Source: a gamma proteobacterium symbiont of Ctena orbiculata (lineage in GTDB: Bacteria > Pseudomonadota > Gammaproteobacteria > Chromatiales > Chromatiaceae). From it: 64,000 nucleotides of DNA. Each line of letters opens with the position of its first letter. Position 1 is the first letter of the stretch. Under the pieces are notes generated by a model. The model worked only from the letters and a program-made list of their open reading frames with translations. It did not search any database and was not told the DNA's origin. Shown here piece by piece: positions 53,802-63,025 of the stretch. Location of the stretch: NCBI GenBank assembly GCA_003058495.1, contig QBVC01000027.1, forward strand, positions 80,183-144,182. The letters run 5' to 3'. The position numbers and the translations under genes were made by a program.

Positions 53802-54070
53802 TGAAGAAACATGACCATACCGACCACCAATCCGGGATCATCGACAGCGATTGCCTCGAGGCCTTCGATCATGTCTACGCCTACATCAACGGCGAATTGC
53901 ACGACGAGGAGACCAAGGCGAAGATCGAGCACCACCTGAGCCACTGCAAGAGCTGCTATTCCCGGGCGGAGATGGAGCGTAAGATCAACGATCGTTTGAA
54001 GGCGGCGCAAAAACCGTCGCCACCGAAACAGATGAAAAAGCGCTTGAAGGATCTGATCGATGGTTTTTGA
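53801..54070 (+). CDS. Zinc-type (ZAS) anti-sigma factor
   Basis: 89 residues from ATG 53801, which overlaps the sigma stop by one base. The motif HHLSHCKSC (about 47-55) is the HxxxCxxC zinc-binding core of ZAS anti-sigma factors, preceded by an N-terminal acidic helix (AFDHVYAYINGELHDEETKAKIEHH). No membrane helix, so it is a soluble form. Typically holds the sigma inactive and releases it on thiol oxidation. C-terminus basic (PSPPKQMKKRLKDLIDGF). Confidence 0.85.
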   Translation: MKKHDHTDHQSGIIDSDCLEAFDHVYAYINGELHDEETKAKIEHHLSHCKSCYSRAEMERKINDRLKAAQKPSPPKQMKKRLKDLIDGF

Positions 54071-54259
54071 CAGGATCCCGGAATGGAAAACCTGATGGTA
54101 TCGTCAAAAGCTGAGGTGATATCTCTGCCAGTATGGAAATACCGGTTTGCTCTTGACGGTAACTTGCTGCATGCAGGCTTCTATTCGCTCGAGAAGTGTC
54201 TAAACTCAGATGCATTGGATCGATACAACATATACCCCAACAATGGATGAAGGGACAAG

Positions 54260-56239
54260 ATGCCAAGCAACGACCACCGGCTCCAGGGAACAGGAGCAGA
54301 TCCCAAGCTACGCATACCCGCACCAACCGGCAGCCAGCTCGAGCTGCGTTTTGCCGATATTCTGCAGCGGGACCGTTACCATCCTGATGGCTGGCGGCGG
54401 GAGACACTGACCGCGGTCGCGAATGAGCCGGGCTGGTTCGAGATCGATCTCGACGCCCTGGGTCTTGACGACGGTGACTACGAGTATGAATTCATCAAGG
54501 ACGGCGAGATCGATGTCCCCATCGCCGATCCCTACGCGGTCCATATCACCCGCTTCGGCGGCTATCGCGGGATCTTCCAGATCCGCGACGGCCGGCGCTG
54601 GCGGCAGCCCTTCAGCTGGGACGATGAGTTCACCCCGGGGAACGAGCTGAAAAACAACCACCAGCTGGTGATCTACGAGATGCCCATGCGCTGGATGGAG
54701 AGCGCGCCGGAGAAGGCGCGCCAGGTGGGGCTGGGCACCTTCGAAAAGGTGGTCTTCGCCCATCTCGACCGGCTCAAGGCGCTGGGCATCAATGCCATCG
54801 AGCTGCTGCCGGTGCAGGATTCCCCGGACACCCTCAACTGGGGCTACGGCACCCGCTTCTTCTTCGCCCCCGACATCGACATGGGGCTGCCGGTGGAGCT
54901 CAAGTTCTTCGTCAAGCAGTGCCATCGGCGGGGTATCCGGGTGATCTTTGATGTGGTGATGAACCATGCCCGCGACTGTCCGTTGGCAGAGCTCGACTAT
55001 ACCCGTTTTTTTCTCACCAACGAGGATGAGGAGCGCTCCCATCGGGGCGAGGACTATGGCGCCAGGCTGTTCCGCTACTGGCCGGATGCACAGGGCCGAA
55101 CGCCGACCTGGGATTTTCAGCTGCGCATGGCGGAGTACCTGATCACCGAATTCCACGCTGACGGCTTCAGGATCGACGAGTTCAAGGGGATCAACCATTG
55201 GGCGTTCGTGCAGCGGTTTCGCGATCATGCCTGGCAGGTCCATCAGCAGGCCTTTCCCGACCGGCCCTTTCTCGTCATCGCCGAGGACTCCTGGCGGCGG
55301 GCGGTGATCACCCATCGGCGGCCGGCCAATCCCGACGGCCGCAAGGTGACCGACTCGATGTGGAACTTCGCCTTTCGCGACGAACTGCGACGGGCGTTCA
55401 ACGGTCATCTCCTTACCCATTGGGGTGAACCCTCGCGGCGGGAGCGTCTCCGTTGGATGGTCACCGGCAGCCGGACCTGGAACGACTGGAACCGGCGTGC
55501 CGAGCCGGGCTTCCACGATCTCTCCCAGGCGGTCAACTACCTGACATCCCATGACGTGGAGCAGGATGAAGAGAAGCGCATCATGAACTATCTCCTGGCA
55601 CCGCTGCTGGAGGCGCAGGGCTATCGTGGCACGGTGGACGATATCCGCTGGGTCACCGATCATCTGGCGTCAGGCGCGGACGATCAGCAGCGCTTCCTCC
55701 ACGGCCTCGCCCTGGAGCGCCTGCGCAGCGCCTTCTGCCTGCTGCTGACAGCGGTGGGGATACCGATGATCCTCGCCGGCGACGAGTTTGGCGACGTCCA
55801 CGACCTCGATCATCGCAACTGGCGCCTGAAGATGTCCGATCCGGTGGACTGGCAGCGGCTCGACGCCTCGGCCAACAACCGGGATCTCTGGCATAAGGTT
55901 GCCGAGTTGATCGCCTTGCGTACCGAACATCCGGCCCTGATCCGCAACGAGACGGCGTTCATCCATTTCCATTCCGACTTCGATCGTAACGAGGGGGCCA
56001 AGGTGTTTGTCTACTGCCGCACCCGCGGCGTCCCGTTGGGCGCCGAGGGGCAGATCGTGGTGGTTGGCAATATCGGGCCCCAGTCCTATGCCGGCTATAA
56101 TCTGCCCTGGTACTGGATGAATCTGAATAGGGTGAAAGAGATTGCACCGCCGCATCATGTCGCCCCCCTGGAGCAGAATGATGCAGGTTCGGTTCGCCTG
56201 TCGCTGGCCCCCTATCAGATCAGGGTGTTTGCCAGCTGA
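54260..56239 (+). CDS. GH13-family alpha-glucan enzyme with N-terminal CBM48-like domain
   Basis: 659 residues. A beta-sandwich N-terminal domain (about 30-110, GWFEIDLDALGLDDGDYEYEFI) precedes the GH13 barrel. Catalytic residues: nucleophile D306 in DGFRIDEFKG, acid/base E342 in VIAEDSWRR, and transition-state Asp D432 in TSHDVEQ; region I DVVMNHA is also present. A C-terminal all-beta domain ends with PYQIRVFAS. The CBM48 plus GH13 layout is that of branching and debranching enzymes; the exact activity (branching, debranching or trehalose-type) cannot be fixed by eye. It stands alone. Confidence 0.9.
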   Translation: MPSNDHRLQGTGADPKLRIPAPTGSQLELRFADILQRDRYHPDGWRRETLTAVANEPGWFEIDLDALGLDDGDYEYEFIKDGEIDVPIADPYAVHITRFGGYRGIFQIRDGRRWRQPFSWDDEFTPGNELKNNHQLVIYEMPMRWMESAPEKARQVGLGTFEKVVFAHLDRLKALGINAIELLPVQDSPDTLNWGYGTRFFFAPDIDMGLPVELKFFVKQCHRRGIRVIFDVVMNHARDCPLAELDYTRFFLTNEDEERSHRGEDYGARLFRYWPDAQGRTPTWDFQLRMAEYLITEFHADGFRIDEFKGINHWAFVQRFRDHAWQVHQQAFPDRPFLVIAEDSWRRAVITHRRPANPDGRKVTDSMWNFAFRDELRRAFNGHLLTHWGEPSRRERLRWMVTGSRTWNDWNRRAEPGFHDLSQAVNYLTSHDVEQDEEKRIMNYLLAPLLEAQGYRGTVDDIRWVTDHLASGADDQQRFLHGLALERLRSAFCLLLTAVGIPMILAGDEFGDVHDLDHRNWRLKMSDPVDWQRLDASANNRDLWHKVAELIALRTEHPALIRNETAFIHFHSDFDRNEGAKVFVYCRTRGVPLGAEGQIVVVGNIGPQSYAGYNLPWYWMNLNRVKEIAPPHHVAPLEQNDAGSVRLSLAPYQIRVFAS

Positions 56240-56276
56240 AGGTCAGGGTGGTCTGCGCGGGCCGCAGCCCGTATTG

Positions 56277-56810
56277 TCAACGCTCCTGTTGTTTCTCGGC
56301 CTGCTTCATGACCTGGTCCCAGAAGCGGCTCCAGAAGCCGCGACGCTCCTCGATACGATCCAGGCGTTCCTCGATGGCGTGCAGGGTTTCACTGAGCTCT
56401 TCCTGGGATTGCGGCAAGTCGATTTCGCCAGCTGCCTCGGTGTCGGCGGCGACCGGCTGCCGGTGGTTGATGATCAGCTGCTCAATCCATTCGCCGATTG
56501 TGACCCCCCGGCGCCCGGCCTCCTCCAGGGCATACTGCTTCGTCTCTTCAGAGATGCCTTTCAACAGCCACTGACCGGCGGCCTGCTTTCTTGCCCGGGG
56601 CAGACTCTTCTTCGGCGCAGCCCTCTTTTTCCGTGTTACCGCCGACTTGGACTTGACGCTGGCCTTTTTGGGGGTAGGCAGAGGCCTTTTCTTTTTCAGC
56701 GGTTTCAATGTTATCGGTCTTTGCGGCAGATTGGTGTAGTCCCGAGAAGGCCGCCTGGGTGGTTTCTTGGGAATTGGGTCTGGCTGTTTACTGCTTCTTT
56801 TGTCAACCAT
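56277..56810 (-). CDS. Basic, proline-rich protein with helical/RHH-like C-terminal part
   Basis: 177 residues. The first 80 are very rich in Lys, Arg and Pro (KKPPRRPSRDY, KKKRPLPTPKKASVKSKS), likely disordered and nucleic-acid binding. The middle LKGISEETKQYALEEAGRRGVTIGEWIEQLIINH resembles a ribbon-helix-helix segment. A coiled coil follows at about 130-165 (ELSETLHAIEERLDRIEERRGFWSRFWDQVMKQAEKQQE). Perhaps a chromosome-associated or polymer-granule protein (phasin-like regulator); function not assigned. Confidence 0.6.
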   Translation of the reverse strand: MVDKRSSKQPDPIPKKPPRRPSRDYTNLPQRPITLKPLKKKRPLPTPKKASVKSKSAVTRKKRAAPKKSLPRARKQAAGQWLLKGISEETKQYALEEAGRRGVTIGEWIEQLIINHRQPVAADTEAAGEIDLPQSQEELSETLHAIEERLDRIEERRGFWSRFWDQVMKQAEKQQER

Positions 56811-57096
56811 CGGGGGCCGGATTCTCTCTCTTGCTATCCGTCCGGAAACGTCGGGACATGGCCCGACTCCATTGCGCCTCCCTCTCTTGAGTCCGTTTCT
56901 GGATATGCTTAGGTTGTTGAGGGAAGTGACATTACCTGCCTAGTGTAGCGGAAAAAACCATTCACGAGGAGAAAAGCCGACAGCAGGCCAGACAACGCAT
57001 CGGGGGTCAGGCATGACGGGGATTGCCGCCGATCGCGGCAGGGTGAGCAGAAGGATAGAAAGAGGTGAGGGGGGAATTGGGGTGTGAAGCCCGTCA
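56811..57096. other. Intergenic region, no gene seen
   Basis: Only frames lacking ribosome sites. It bears the promoter side of the basic protein gene (minus strand). Confidence 0.4.
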
Positions 57097-57120
57097 ATCG
57101 ATAAGTTGCAACTTATCGAT
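57097..57120. repeat. Perfect 24-base palindrome
   Basis: Twelve-base arms reading ATCGATAAGTTG and its complement with no loop. It lies 34 bases beyond the stop of the small membrane peptide below (minus strand) and has no T-run on either side, so it is not a standard terminator; more likely a protein-binding site. Confidence 0.85.
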
Positions 57121-57153
57121 CGGCCATCGGACGGGCAGTGGCGCTGTGGTCTG

Positions 57154-57255
57154 TCAGGTAACCAGATTGATCAGCACGAAGACCGCCCAAACGCTTGCCG
57201 CAGCCAGGACAAGGGTATCGATGGATAGCAGGTTGCTGATGTTTGGCGTTCTCAT
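57154..57255 (-). CDS. Small membrane peptide, 33 residues
   Basis: ATG at 57255 on the minus strand follows AGAGAGGTAAAACC, a good ribosome site. The peptide begins MRTPNISNLLSIDT and continues with one hydrophobic helix (LVLAAASVWAVFVLINLVT). Too short for usual gene calls. No family recognised; single-helix peptides of this type often attach to larger membrane complexes. Confidence 0.45.
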   Translation of the reverse strand: MRTPNISNLLSIDTLVLAAASVWAVFVLINLVT

Positions 57256-57467
57256 GGTTTTACCTCTCTACTACTCTCGGTAGACCGTTACAGCCTGATG
57301 CCAAATTCGAAATCCTGTATAAGGGTTTTCACCTACATTAACGACAGAATAGTTTATAAATTGAGGGTCTGCATTGCGCAATCGCAATTCTGACTATGAG
57401 ACGGGGCCCAGCCACGGAGGAGCGGGCAGCCACTTGCCAGCCGGGTGTTTAAGGCCTAGAGTGGATT

Positions 57468-57836
57468 CAGGGAGTCGGCCGGACAGCCGCTGCGTCACAA
57501 TGGGTGCAGAGGAAAGTCCGGGCTCCGACGGGCAGGGTGCCAGGTAACGCCTGGGGGGCGCAAGCCTACGGAAAGTGCCACAGAAAAGATACCGCCAGCG
57601 GCTGCGGCCGCCGGTAAGGGTGAAATGGTGCGGTAAGAGCGCACCGCGCCGCTGGCAACAGCGGCGGCAGGGCAAACCCCACCCGGAGCAAGACCAAATA
57701 GAGGGACTGACAGGCCCTGGTGCCTGTCGAGTGCGGCCCGCACTGTCCCCGGGTAGGTTGCTCGAGGTGTGTGGCGACACACATCCCAGATGAATGGCTG
57801 TCCACGACAGAACCCGGCTTACAGGCTGACTCCCCT
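57468..57836 (+). ncRNA. rnpB: RNase P RNA, bacterial class A
   Basis: The 5' strand of P1 (GGGAGTCGGCC, 57470-57480) pairs with GGCTGACTCCC (57824-57834). The conserved core GAGGAAAGTCCGGGCTCC lies near 57510-57530 and GGGTGCCAGGTAACGCCTGG after it; ACAGAACCCGGCTTACA marks the 3' core near 57807-57823, and TAAGGGTGAAATGGTGCGGTAAGAGCGCACCGCG shows the P7-P11 region. All match the E. coli M1 layout. The RNA processes the 5' ends of tRNAs with RnpA. It is located about 260 bases before mraZ. Confidence 0.97.
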
Positions 57837-58007
57837 CTAACCTTCCACATTCCCCCACGTCTTCGGGGATTCCCTCTCATATCTTAATAAATCACTTTAG
57901 GTTTGCTTGTCATATTGCTGTATTTAAAGTGGTTAGCAGAGCTTTGCGACCGCTTTGAATTGCTTGCCTAAGCCACTGAGCAGCAAAGAGTTTTTACGAT
58001 TGTTACC

Positions 58008-58070
58008 TTGACAAGAAGGCGCCTGGGGACCTAATATGGGTTGAAGTGGAAGAATGTGGAGAATTAGGGA
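58008..58070 (+). promoter_or_regulatory. mra promoter with MraZ-binding repeats
   Basis: TTGACA (58008-58013), 18 bases, TAATAT (58032-58037). Immediately after are TGGG, TGGA, TGGA and AGGG at 58037, 58047, 58057 and 58066, with ten-base periodicity, as in the TGGG-N6 repeats bound by MraZ in the mra promoter of E. coli. This predicts negative feedback by the first gene on the cluster. Confidence 0.75.
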
Positions 58071-58097
58071 AAATCAATCCAGCATAGGGGCACTGAC

Positions 58098-58553
58098 TTG
58101 TTTCGCGGGATTTCATCACTCAACCTGGATGCCAAGGGGCGGCTTGCGATACCGACAAAGTATCGCGAGCAGCTTGTTGATGCCTGCAATTCCGAGTTGG
58201 TGATCACCGTCGACAAGGATCACTGCCTGTTGATCTACCCCAAACCCGTCTGGCTCGAGATTGAAGAGACCCTCAGGTCGCTGCCTTCGTTTAATGAGAC
58301 CACACGTTTCCTGCAACGTTTATATATCGGTAACGCCCATGAGATCGACATGGACGGCCAGGGGAGGATCCTGCTTCCACAGGAGTTGCGCCGATTCGCC
58401 AACCTCGACAAGAAGGTTGCCCTGGTCGGTCAGATAAACAAGTTTGAGTTGTGGGACGAGGCGGTCTGGAACAGCCGGCAGGAGGCCCAGCTTGCGCAGA
58501 TCGATATCGACAAGCTCGATCTGCCGGATGAGTTCAAGTCACTCTCGATCTGA
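58098..58553 (+). CDS. mraZ: Transcriptional regulator MraZ
   Basis: 151 residues, two AbrB-like beta domains ([24 protein letters not shown] near the start and [39 protein letters not shown] later). The start is TTG at 58098, preceded by [20 protein letters not shown] is the family start. It represses the division and cell-wall cluster through the repeats just upstream. Overlaps rsmH by one base. Confidence 0.96.
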   Translation: MFRGISSLNLDAKGRLAIPTKYREQLVDACNSELVITVDKDHCLLIYPKPVWLEIEETLRSLPSFNETTRFLQRLYIGNAHEIDMDGQGRILLPQELRRFANLDKKVALVGQINKFELWDEAVWNSRQEAQLAQIDIDKLDLPDEFKSLSI

Positions 58554-59482
58554 TGGGGCAGGACCACGATTCAGTGCTGCTTCAGCCCGCGATCGAGGCG
58601 TTGAAGATCGACCCGGGTGGCATCTATATCGATGGCACCTTCGGGCGGGGCGGGCACAGTCGCCAGATTTTGCTTGCGTTGGGTGACCAGGGGCAGTTGT
58701 TGGCCATCGACCGGGATCCGCAGGCGGTGGCCTATGGTAGGCGGATGTTTGGCCGGGATGCCCGCTTTCGAATCGTACAGGAGAGTTTCGCCATGCTGGG
58801 CGAAGTGTCTGAACAGGCTGGGCTGATGGGACGGGTCAATGGAGTCTTGCTTGACCTGGGGGTCTCCTCACCCCAGCTGGATCAGGCCGGGCGCGGTTTC
58901 AGCTTTACCAAGGACGGGCCCCTCGATATGCGTATGGATCCCGGCAGCGGCGTTTCCGCGGCGGAGTGGTTGGCCGGGGCCGAGATGAAACAGATCGCCG
59001 AGGTGTTGAAGGCCTATGGCGAGGAGCGGCATGCGAAGCGGATCGCCCGTGCCATTGTGGAGGCGCGGAAACAGACCCCGATAACCTCGACCCTGCAACT
59101 GGCGGAAATCGTGAGCCGGGCCAATCCGGCCTGGGAGAAGAACAAGCATCCGGCGACGCGCAGCTTTCAGGCGATACGCATCCATATCAATGCCGAGCTG
59201 GAAGCGCTGCAGCGGGCGCTGCAGTCGGTTCTCGATGTGCTGGCCATAGGGGGTCGCCTGGCGGTGATCAGCTTTCACTCCCTCGAGGATCGGATTGTCA
59301 AACGCTTCATGCGTGAACAGGCAAGAGGGGATCGATTTCCCCCCGGCGTGCCGGTCACCCATGACCGTATGGCGCCGCGTCTGCGCCTGGTGGGTAGGGC
59401 GCAGCGGCCCGGCGATGAGGAGACCGCGCTCAATCCGCGGGCCCGCAGCGCCGTGCTGCGGGTGGCGGAGCGACTCTCTTGA
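58553..59482 (+). CDS. rsmH: 16S rRNA (cytosine-1402-N4)-methyltransferase
   Basis: 309 residues. [35 protein letters not shown] contains the AdoMet motif, [22 protein letters not shown] and LDMRMD follow, and [15 protein letters not shown] and [18 protein letters not shown] complete the family signature. Methylates C1402 at the ribosomal P site. Start overlaps the mraZ stop (TGATG). Confidence 0.97.
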   Translation: MGQDHDSVLLQPAIEALKIDPGGIYIDGTFGRGGHSRQILLALGDQGQLLAIDRDPQAVAYGRRMFGRDARFRIVQESFAMLGEVSEQAGLMGRVNGVLLDLGVSSPQLDQAGRGFSFTKDGPLDMRMDPGSGVSAAEWLAGAEMKQIAEVLKAYGEERHAKRIARAIVEARKQTPITSTLQLAEIVSRANPAWEKNKHPATRSFQAIRIHINAELEALQRALQSVLDVLAIGGRLAVISFHSLEDRIVKRFMREQARGDRFPPGVPVTHDRMAPRLRLVGRAQRPGDEETALNPRARSAVLRVAERLS

Positions 59483-59751
59483 GCCGCGCCGGACAGGTAC
59501 TGTTTCTGTTGCTGGTGATGGCGGTGATCGCATCCGCGATGGCGGTTGTCTACAGCAAGTATCTCAGCAGAAAGCAGTTCGTGGTTTTACAGGAGTTGCA
59601 AGCGGAGAAGGAACAGATCGGCATCGAGTGGGGACGCCTGCAGCTTGAGGAGAGCACCCTGGCGACCCATTCGGAAGTGGAAAAAAGGGCAAGGGACAGA
59701 TTGAAGATGCATCTGCCCCAATTCGATGAAGTTGTTGTGATCAGGCGCTGA
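59479..59751 (+). CDS. ftsL: Cell division protein FtsL
   Basis: 90 residues: a short cytoplasmic tail, one membrane helix ([19 protein letters not shown]) and a periplasmic leucine-zipper-like coil ([32 protein letters not shown]). The start is TTG at 59479 overlapping the rsmH stop. It joins FtsB and FtsQ in the divisome. Followed by ftsI after two bases. Confidence 0.95.
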   Translation: MSRAGQVLFLLLVMAVIASAMAVVYSKYLSRKQFVVLQELQAEKEQIGIEWGRLQLEESTLATHSEVEKRARDRLKMHLPQFDEVVVIRR

Positions 59752-59753
59752 AC

Positions 59754-61490
59754 ATGGCGGGCGGAAAGAAGAGAAAGAGTCACCAGGCCGAGATAGTCAG
59801 GCTGCCGAGCTACCGCGCCCGGCGGATCACCGTGCTGGTGGTGATCGGCCTGGCCTTCGCCTCGCTTGTCTGGCAATCGGTCGACCGCCAGGTGTTCGAG
59901 ACCGCCTTTCTCCAGGAGCAGGGTGAGCGGCGCTACCTGCGCACGATGACGGTCAGCGCCAGCCGGGGCATGATAACCGACCGCAACGGGGAGCCGCTGG
60001 CGATCAGCACGCCGGTGAAGAGCGTGGCCGCCAATCCGAAGGTGATCAGGAGTGACAATGAGACCATCGGCGCTATCTCGTCGACCCTGGATCTCGACCC
60101 GGACCGGCTGCGCCGGCTGCTCTCCAGCGAACGCAGCTTTGTCTATCTCAAACGGCGGGTCAATCCCGACCTGGCACGGCGGGTCGACACCCTTGAGCTC
60201 GATGGCATCGATCTGCTCTCTGAGTATCGCCGCTTCTATCCGAACGGGGAGGTGATGTCCCATCTGGTGGGCTTCACCAATATCGACGACCAGGGCCAGG
60301 AGGGGATAGAACTCGCCTACGATGAGTGGCTCAGCGGCACCCCCGGCAGTAAAAGGGTGATCAAGGATGGCAAGGGGCGCGTGGTGGAGCAGGTGGAGAA
60401 TATCCGCAGTCCCTCGCCGGGCAAGGATCTGATGCTCAGCATCGATCGCCGCCTGCAGTTTCTCGCCTATCGCGAACTCAAGGCCGCGGTGAGCAAGCAC
60501 CGGGCGCGGTCGGGATCGGCGGTGATCCTGGATAGCCGCAGCGGCGAGATACTGGCGATGGTCAACAGCCCCTCCTACAACCCCAATGCCCTGCGCGGCC
60601 GTCGTTCCAGCGGTCTGCGCAACCGCGCGGTGACCGATGTCTACGAACCGGGTTCCACCATCAAGCCCTTCACCGTGGCGGCGGGTCTGGAGATGGGAAG
60701 GTTCAAGCCCACGACGCCGATCGATGTCTCCCCCGGGCAGATGAAGGTCGGGCGCTACCTGGTAAGGGACAACCGGAACTACGGCATGATCGATGTGGCC
60801 ACGGTGCTGCGCAAGTCGAGCAACGTGGGGGCGAGCAAGATCGCCCTGTCGATGCAGCCTGATGTGCTGTGGAATCTCTATTCGAAACTGGGATTCGGCG
60901 AGAGCCCCTACAGCCAGTTCCCCGGCGAGTCGAGTGGCCGCCTGCCCCACTTCTCCGACTGGTCCAGCTTCGAGCAGGCGACCCTCTCCTTCGGCTATGG
61001 CCTGTCGGTGACCCCGCTGCAGCTTGCCCGGGCCTACGCCGTGCTCGCCAACGATGGCGTGCGTCTGCCGGTCTCCCTGTTGCGGCAGGCGCAGCGCGAG
61101 ACGGGTGTGCGGGTGATGCGCAAGAGTACGGCGAGGAAGGTGGTCAAGATGCTGGAGGCCGTGGTGACCAGTGAGGGAACGGCTCCCCTGGCCGCTGTTC
61201 CCGGCTACCGCGTGGCGGGCAAGACGGGAACGGCGAAGAAATCGGTAGCCGGGGGCTACGCGGAGGATAGGTATCTCTCTCTCTTTGTCGGTATCGCACC
61301 GGCCAGCGACCCGCGCCTGGTGATGGCGGTCTTCATCGACGAACCCAAGGGGAAGGAGTACTACGGTGGGATTGTCGCCGGACCTGTCTTCTCCAGGGTG
61401 ATGAGCGGCGCCCTGCGATTGATGAATATTCCGCCGGATAAACCCTGGCACGAGAATACCCTGATGGCACGCATGGGGGATCGCCAATGA
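59754..61490 (+). CDS. ftsI: Peptidoglycan transpeptidase FtsI (PBP3)
   Basis: 578 residues. N-terminal membrane helix (RRITVLVVIGLAFASLVWQSV), the dimerisation domain, then the transpeptidase with the active-site SxxK in YEPGSTIKPF, SxN in KSSNVGASK and KTG in VAGKTGTAKK. Cross-links septal peptidoglycan. Its stop overlaps the murE start by four bases. Confidence 0.97.
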   Translation: MAGGKKRKSHQAEIVRLPSYRARRITVLVVIGLAFASLVWQSVDRQVFETAFLQEQGERRYLRTMTVSASRGMITDRNGEPLAISTPVKSVAANPKVIRSDNETIGAISSTLDLDPDRLRRLLSSERSFVYLKRRVNPDLARRVDTLELDGIDLLSEYRRFYPNGEVMSHLVGFTNIDDQGQEGIELAYDEWLSGTPGSKRVIKDGKGRVVEQVENIRSPSPGKDLMLSIDRRLQFLAYRELKAAVSKHRARSGSAVILDSRSGEILAMVNSPSYNPNALRGRRSSGLRNRAVTDVYEPGSTIKPFTVAAGLEMGRFKPTTPIDVSPGQMKVGRYLVRDNRNYGMIDVATVLRKSSNVGASKIALSMQPDVLWNLYSKLGFGESPYSQFPGESSGRLPHFSDWSSFEQATLSFGYGLSVTPLQLARAYAVLANDGVRLPVSLLRQAQRETGVRVMRKSTARKVVKMLEAVVTSEGTAPLAAVPGYRVAGKTGTAKKSVAGGYAEDRYLSLFVGIAPASDPRLVMAVFIDEPKGKEYYGGIVAGPVFSRVMSGALRLMNIPPDKPWHENTLMARMGDRQ

Positions 61491-63025
61491 TGGCCGCCGA
61501 ACAGCTCAATGGCGGGCCTTCGTTGAGATCCCTGCTGCAGGGATTGGTGGCGGTGCCGGTAAACGAGGACCGTGAGGTGACCGCGGTCACCCAGGACAGC
61601 CGGGACGTGTCCCCCGGCGCCCTCTTCATTGCCTGTGCCGGCGGGCAGCACCACGGGCTGGCCTTTGCGGAGCAGGCGGTCTCCCAGGGGGCCGTGGCAA
61701 TCGTCTGGGAAATGGATGGCGCGGAGGGGGAGAGGATAGCGGCAAGCCTGAAGCTGACGGTACCCCTGTTGGCTGTACCCCAGCTGTCGCGTCATGCAAG
61801 CTACATTGCCGGACGATTCTACCGCCACCCCAGCCGCCGGATGCACCTTTACGGGATCACCGGGACCAATGGCAAGACCAGTGTCAGCCTGTTGCTGGCC
61901 CAGGCCCTTGGAGACGAGATCCCCTGCGGTATCGTGGGCACCCTGGGGGTAGGTCTGCCCGGGCAGTTGAATCCCACCGGCTATACGACCCCCGATGCGG
62001 TGAGTTTGCAGAGGCACCTCTACGAACTGCAGCGGCAGGGGGTGGGCGCGGTGTCCATGGAGGTCTCCTCCCACGCCCTGGACCAGGACCGGGCAGCGGC
62101 CGTGGCGTTCGATTGCGCGATCTTCACCAATCTCAGCCGCGATCATTTCGACTATCACCAGACACTGGAAAACTATGCCGCGGCGAAGGGGCGCCTGTTT
62201 CAGATGCCGGATCTCAGCAGTGCGGTGATCAACCTCGACGACAACTTCGGCAGAACCCTCGTCGGGTCCATGGCGGAGGGAGTCAAGCTGCTTGGCTATA
62301 CGCTGGAGCCGGCGGGTGATCTGCCTGCCGGTCTGGATGGCTGGGCGCGGGCCCTGGCGACCGATCCCGCCCCGGGGGGCATGCGGATCGAGATCTCGAC
62401 CCATGCGGGTGAGGCGGAACTGGAGAGCAAACTATTCGGCCACTTCAATGTGGCCAACTTGTTGGCGGTGCTGCTGGTGCTGTTGCATCGGGGCTGGTCG
62501 TTGCAGCGCAGCGTGGATGTGCTCGCGAAACTCCACACCGTACCCGGCCGCATGGAACTGTTTGGCGGCGGGGAGTGGCCGAGCGTGGTGGTCGATTACG
62601 CCCATACCCCGGATGCCCTGGAACAGGCCCTGCAGGCCCTGCGCGCCCACTGTGCGGGCAGCTTGATTGTGGTCTTCGGTTGCGGCGGAGACCGGGACCG
62701 GGGCAAGCGTCCGCTCATGGGCGGGTTGGCTGAGCGCCTGGCAGACCGGGTGGTCGTCACCGACGACAATCCCCGCAGCGAGGCGAGCGCTGAGATCATC
62801 GAGCAGATCCTCGCGGGTATGAAGCAAGCGGAAAGGTCGCGAATCGAACCCGATCGGCGCCGCGCCATCCGATCGGCGATCGTGGATGCGTCGGCGGGCG
62901 ATCTTGTGCTGGTTGCAGGCAAGGGGCATGAGGACTACCAGCTGGTCGCGGGGAGGGTCCTCCATTTCGACGACCGGGAGGAGGTGGCAGCCGCCCTCGA
63001 GGCATGGCCGGGGGTGAGGGAGTGA
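61487..63025 (+). CDS. murE: UDP-MurNAc-L-Ala-D-Glu:meso-diaminopimelate ligase
   Basis: 512 residues. ATP loop YGITGTNGKTSVSLLLAQAL, carbamylated-Lys region, and the DAP-specific DNPRSE motif (VVVTDDNPRSEASAEIIEQI) show the DAP-adding form of Gram-negatives. It adds DAP in the cytosol to the peptidoglycan precursor. Its stop is overlapped by the GTG of murF. Confidence 0.97.
   Translation: MMAAEQLNGGPSLRSLLQGLVAVPVNEDREVTAVTQDSRDVSPGALFIACAGGQHHGLAFAEQAVSQGAVAIVWEMDGAEGERIAASLKLTVPLLAVPQLSRHASYIAGRFYRHPSRRMHLYGITGTNGKTSVSLLLAQALGDEIPCGIVGTLGVGLPGQLNPTGYTTPDAVSLQRHLYELQRQGVGAVSMEVSSHALDQDRAAAVAFDCAIFTNLSRDHFDYHQTLENYAAAKGRLFQMPDLSSAVINLDDNFGRTLVGSMAEGVKLLGYTLEPAGDLPAGLDGWARALATDPAPGGMRIEISTHAGEAELESKLFGHFNVANLLAVLLVLLHRGWSLQRSVDVLAKLHTVPGRMELFGGGEWPSVVVDYAHTPDALEQALQALRAHCAGSLIVVFGCGGDRDRGKRPLMGGLAERLADRVVVTDDNPRSEASAEIIEQILAGMKQAERSRIEPDRRRAIRSAIVDASAGDLVLVAGKGHEDYQLVAGRVLHFDDREEVAAALEAWPGVRE

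Noticed and set aside
57394..57858. Frames on both strands within rnpB
   Set aside because: They overlap the conserved RNase P RNA core and have no independent support.
59550..61487. 645-residue minus-strand frame across ftsL and ftsI
   Set aside because: Antisense to canonical dcw genes without ribosome site or domain.
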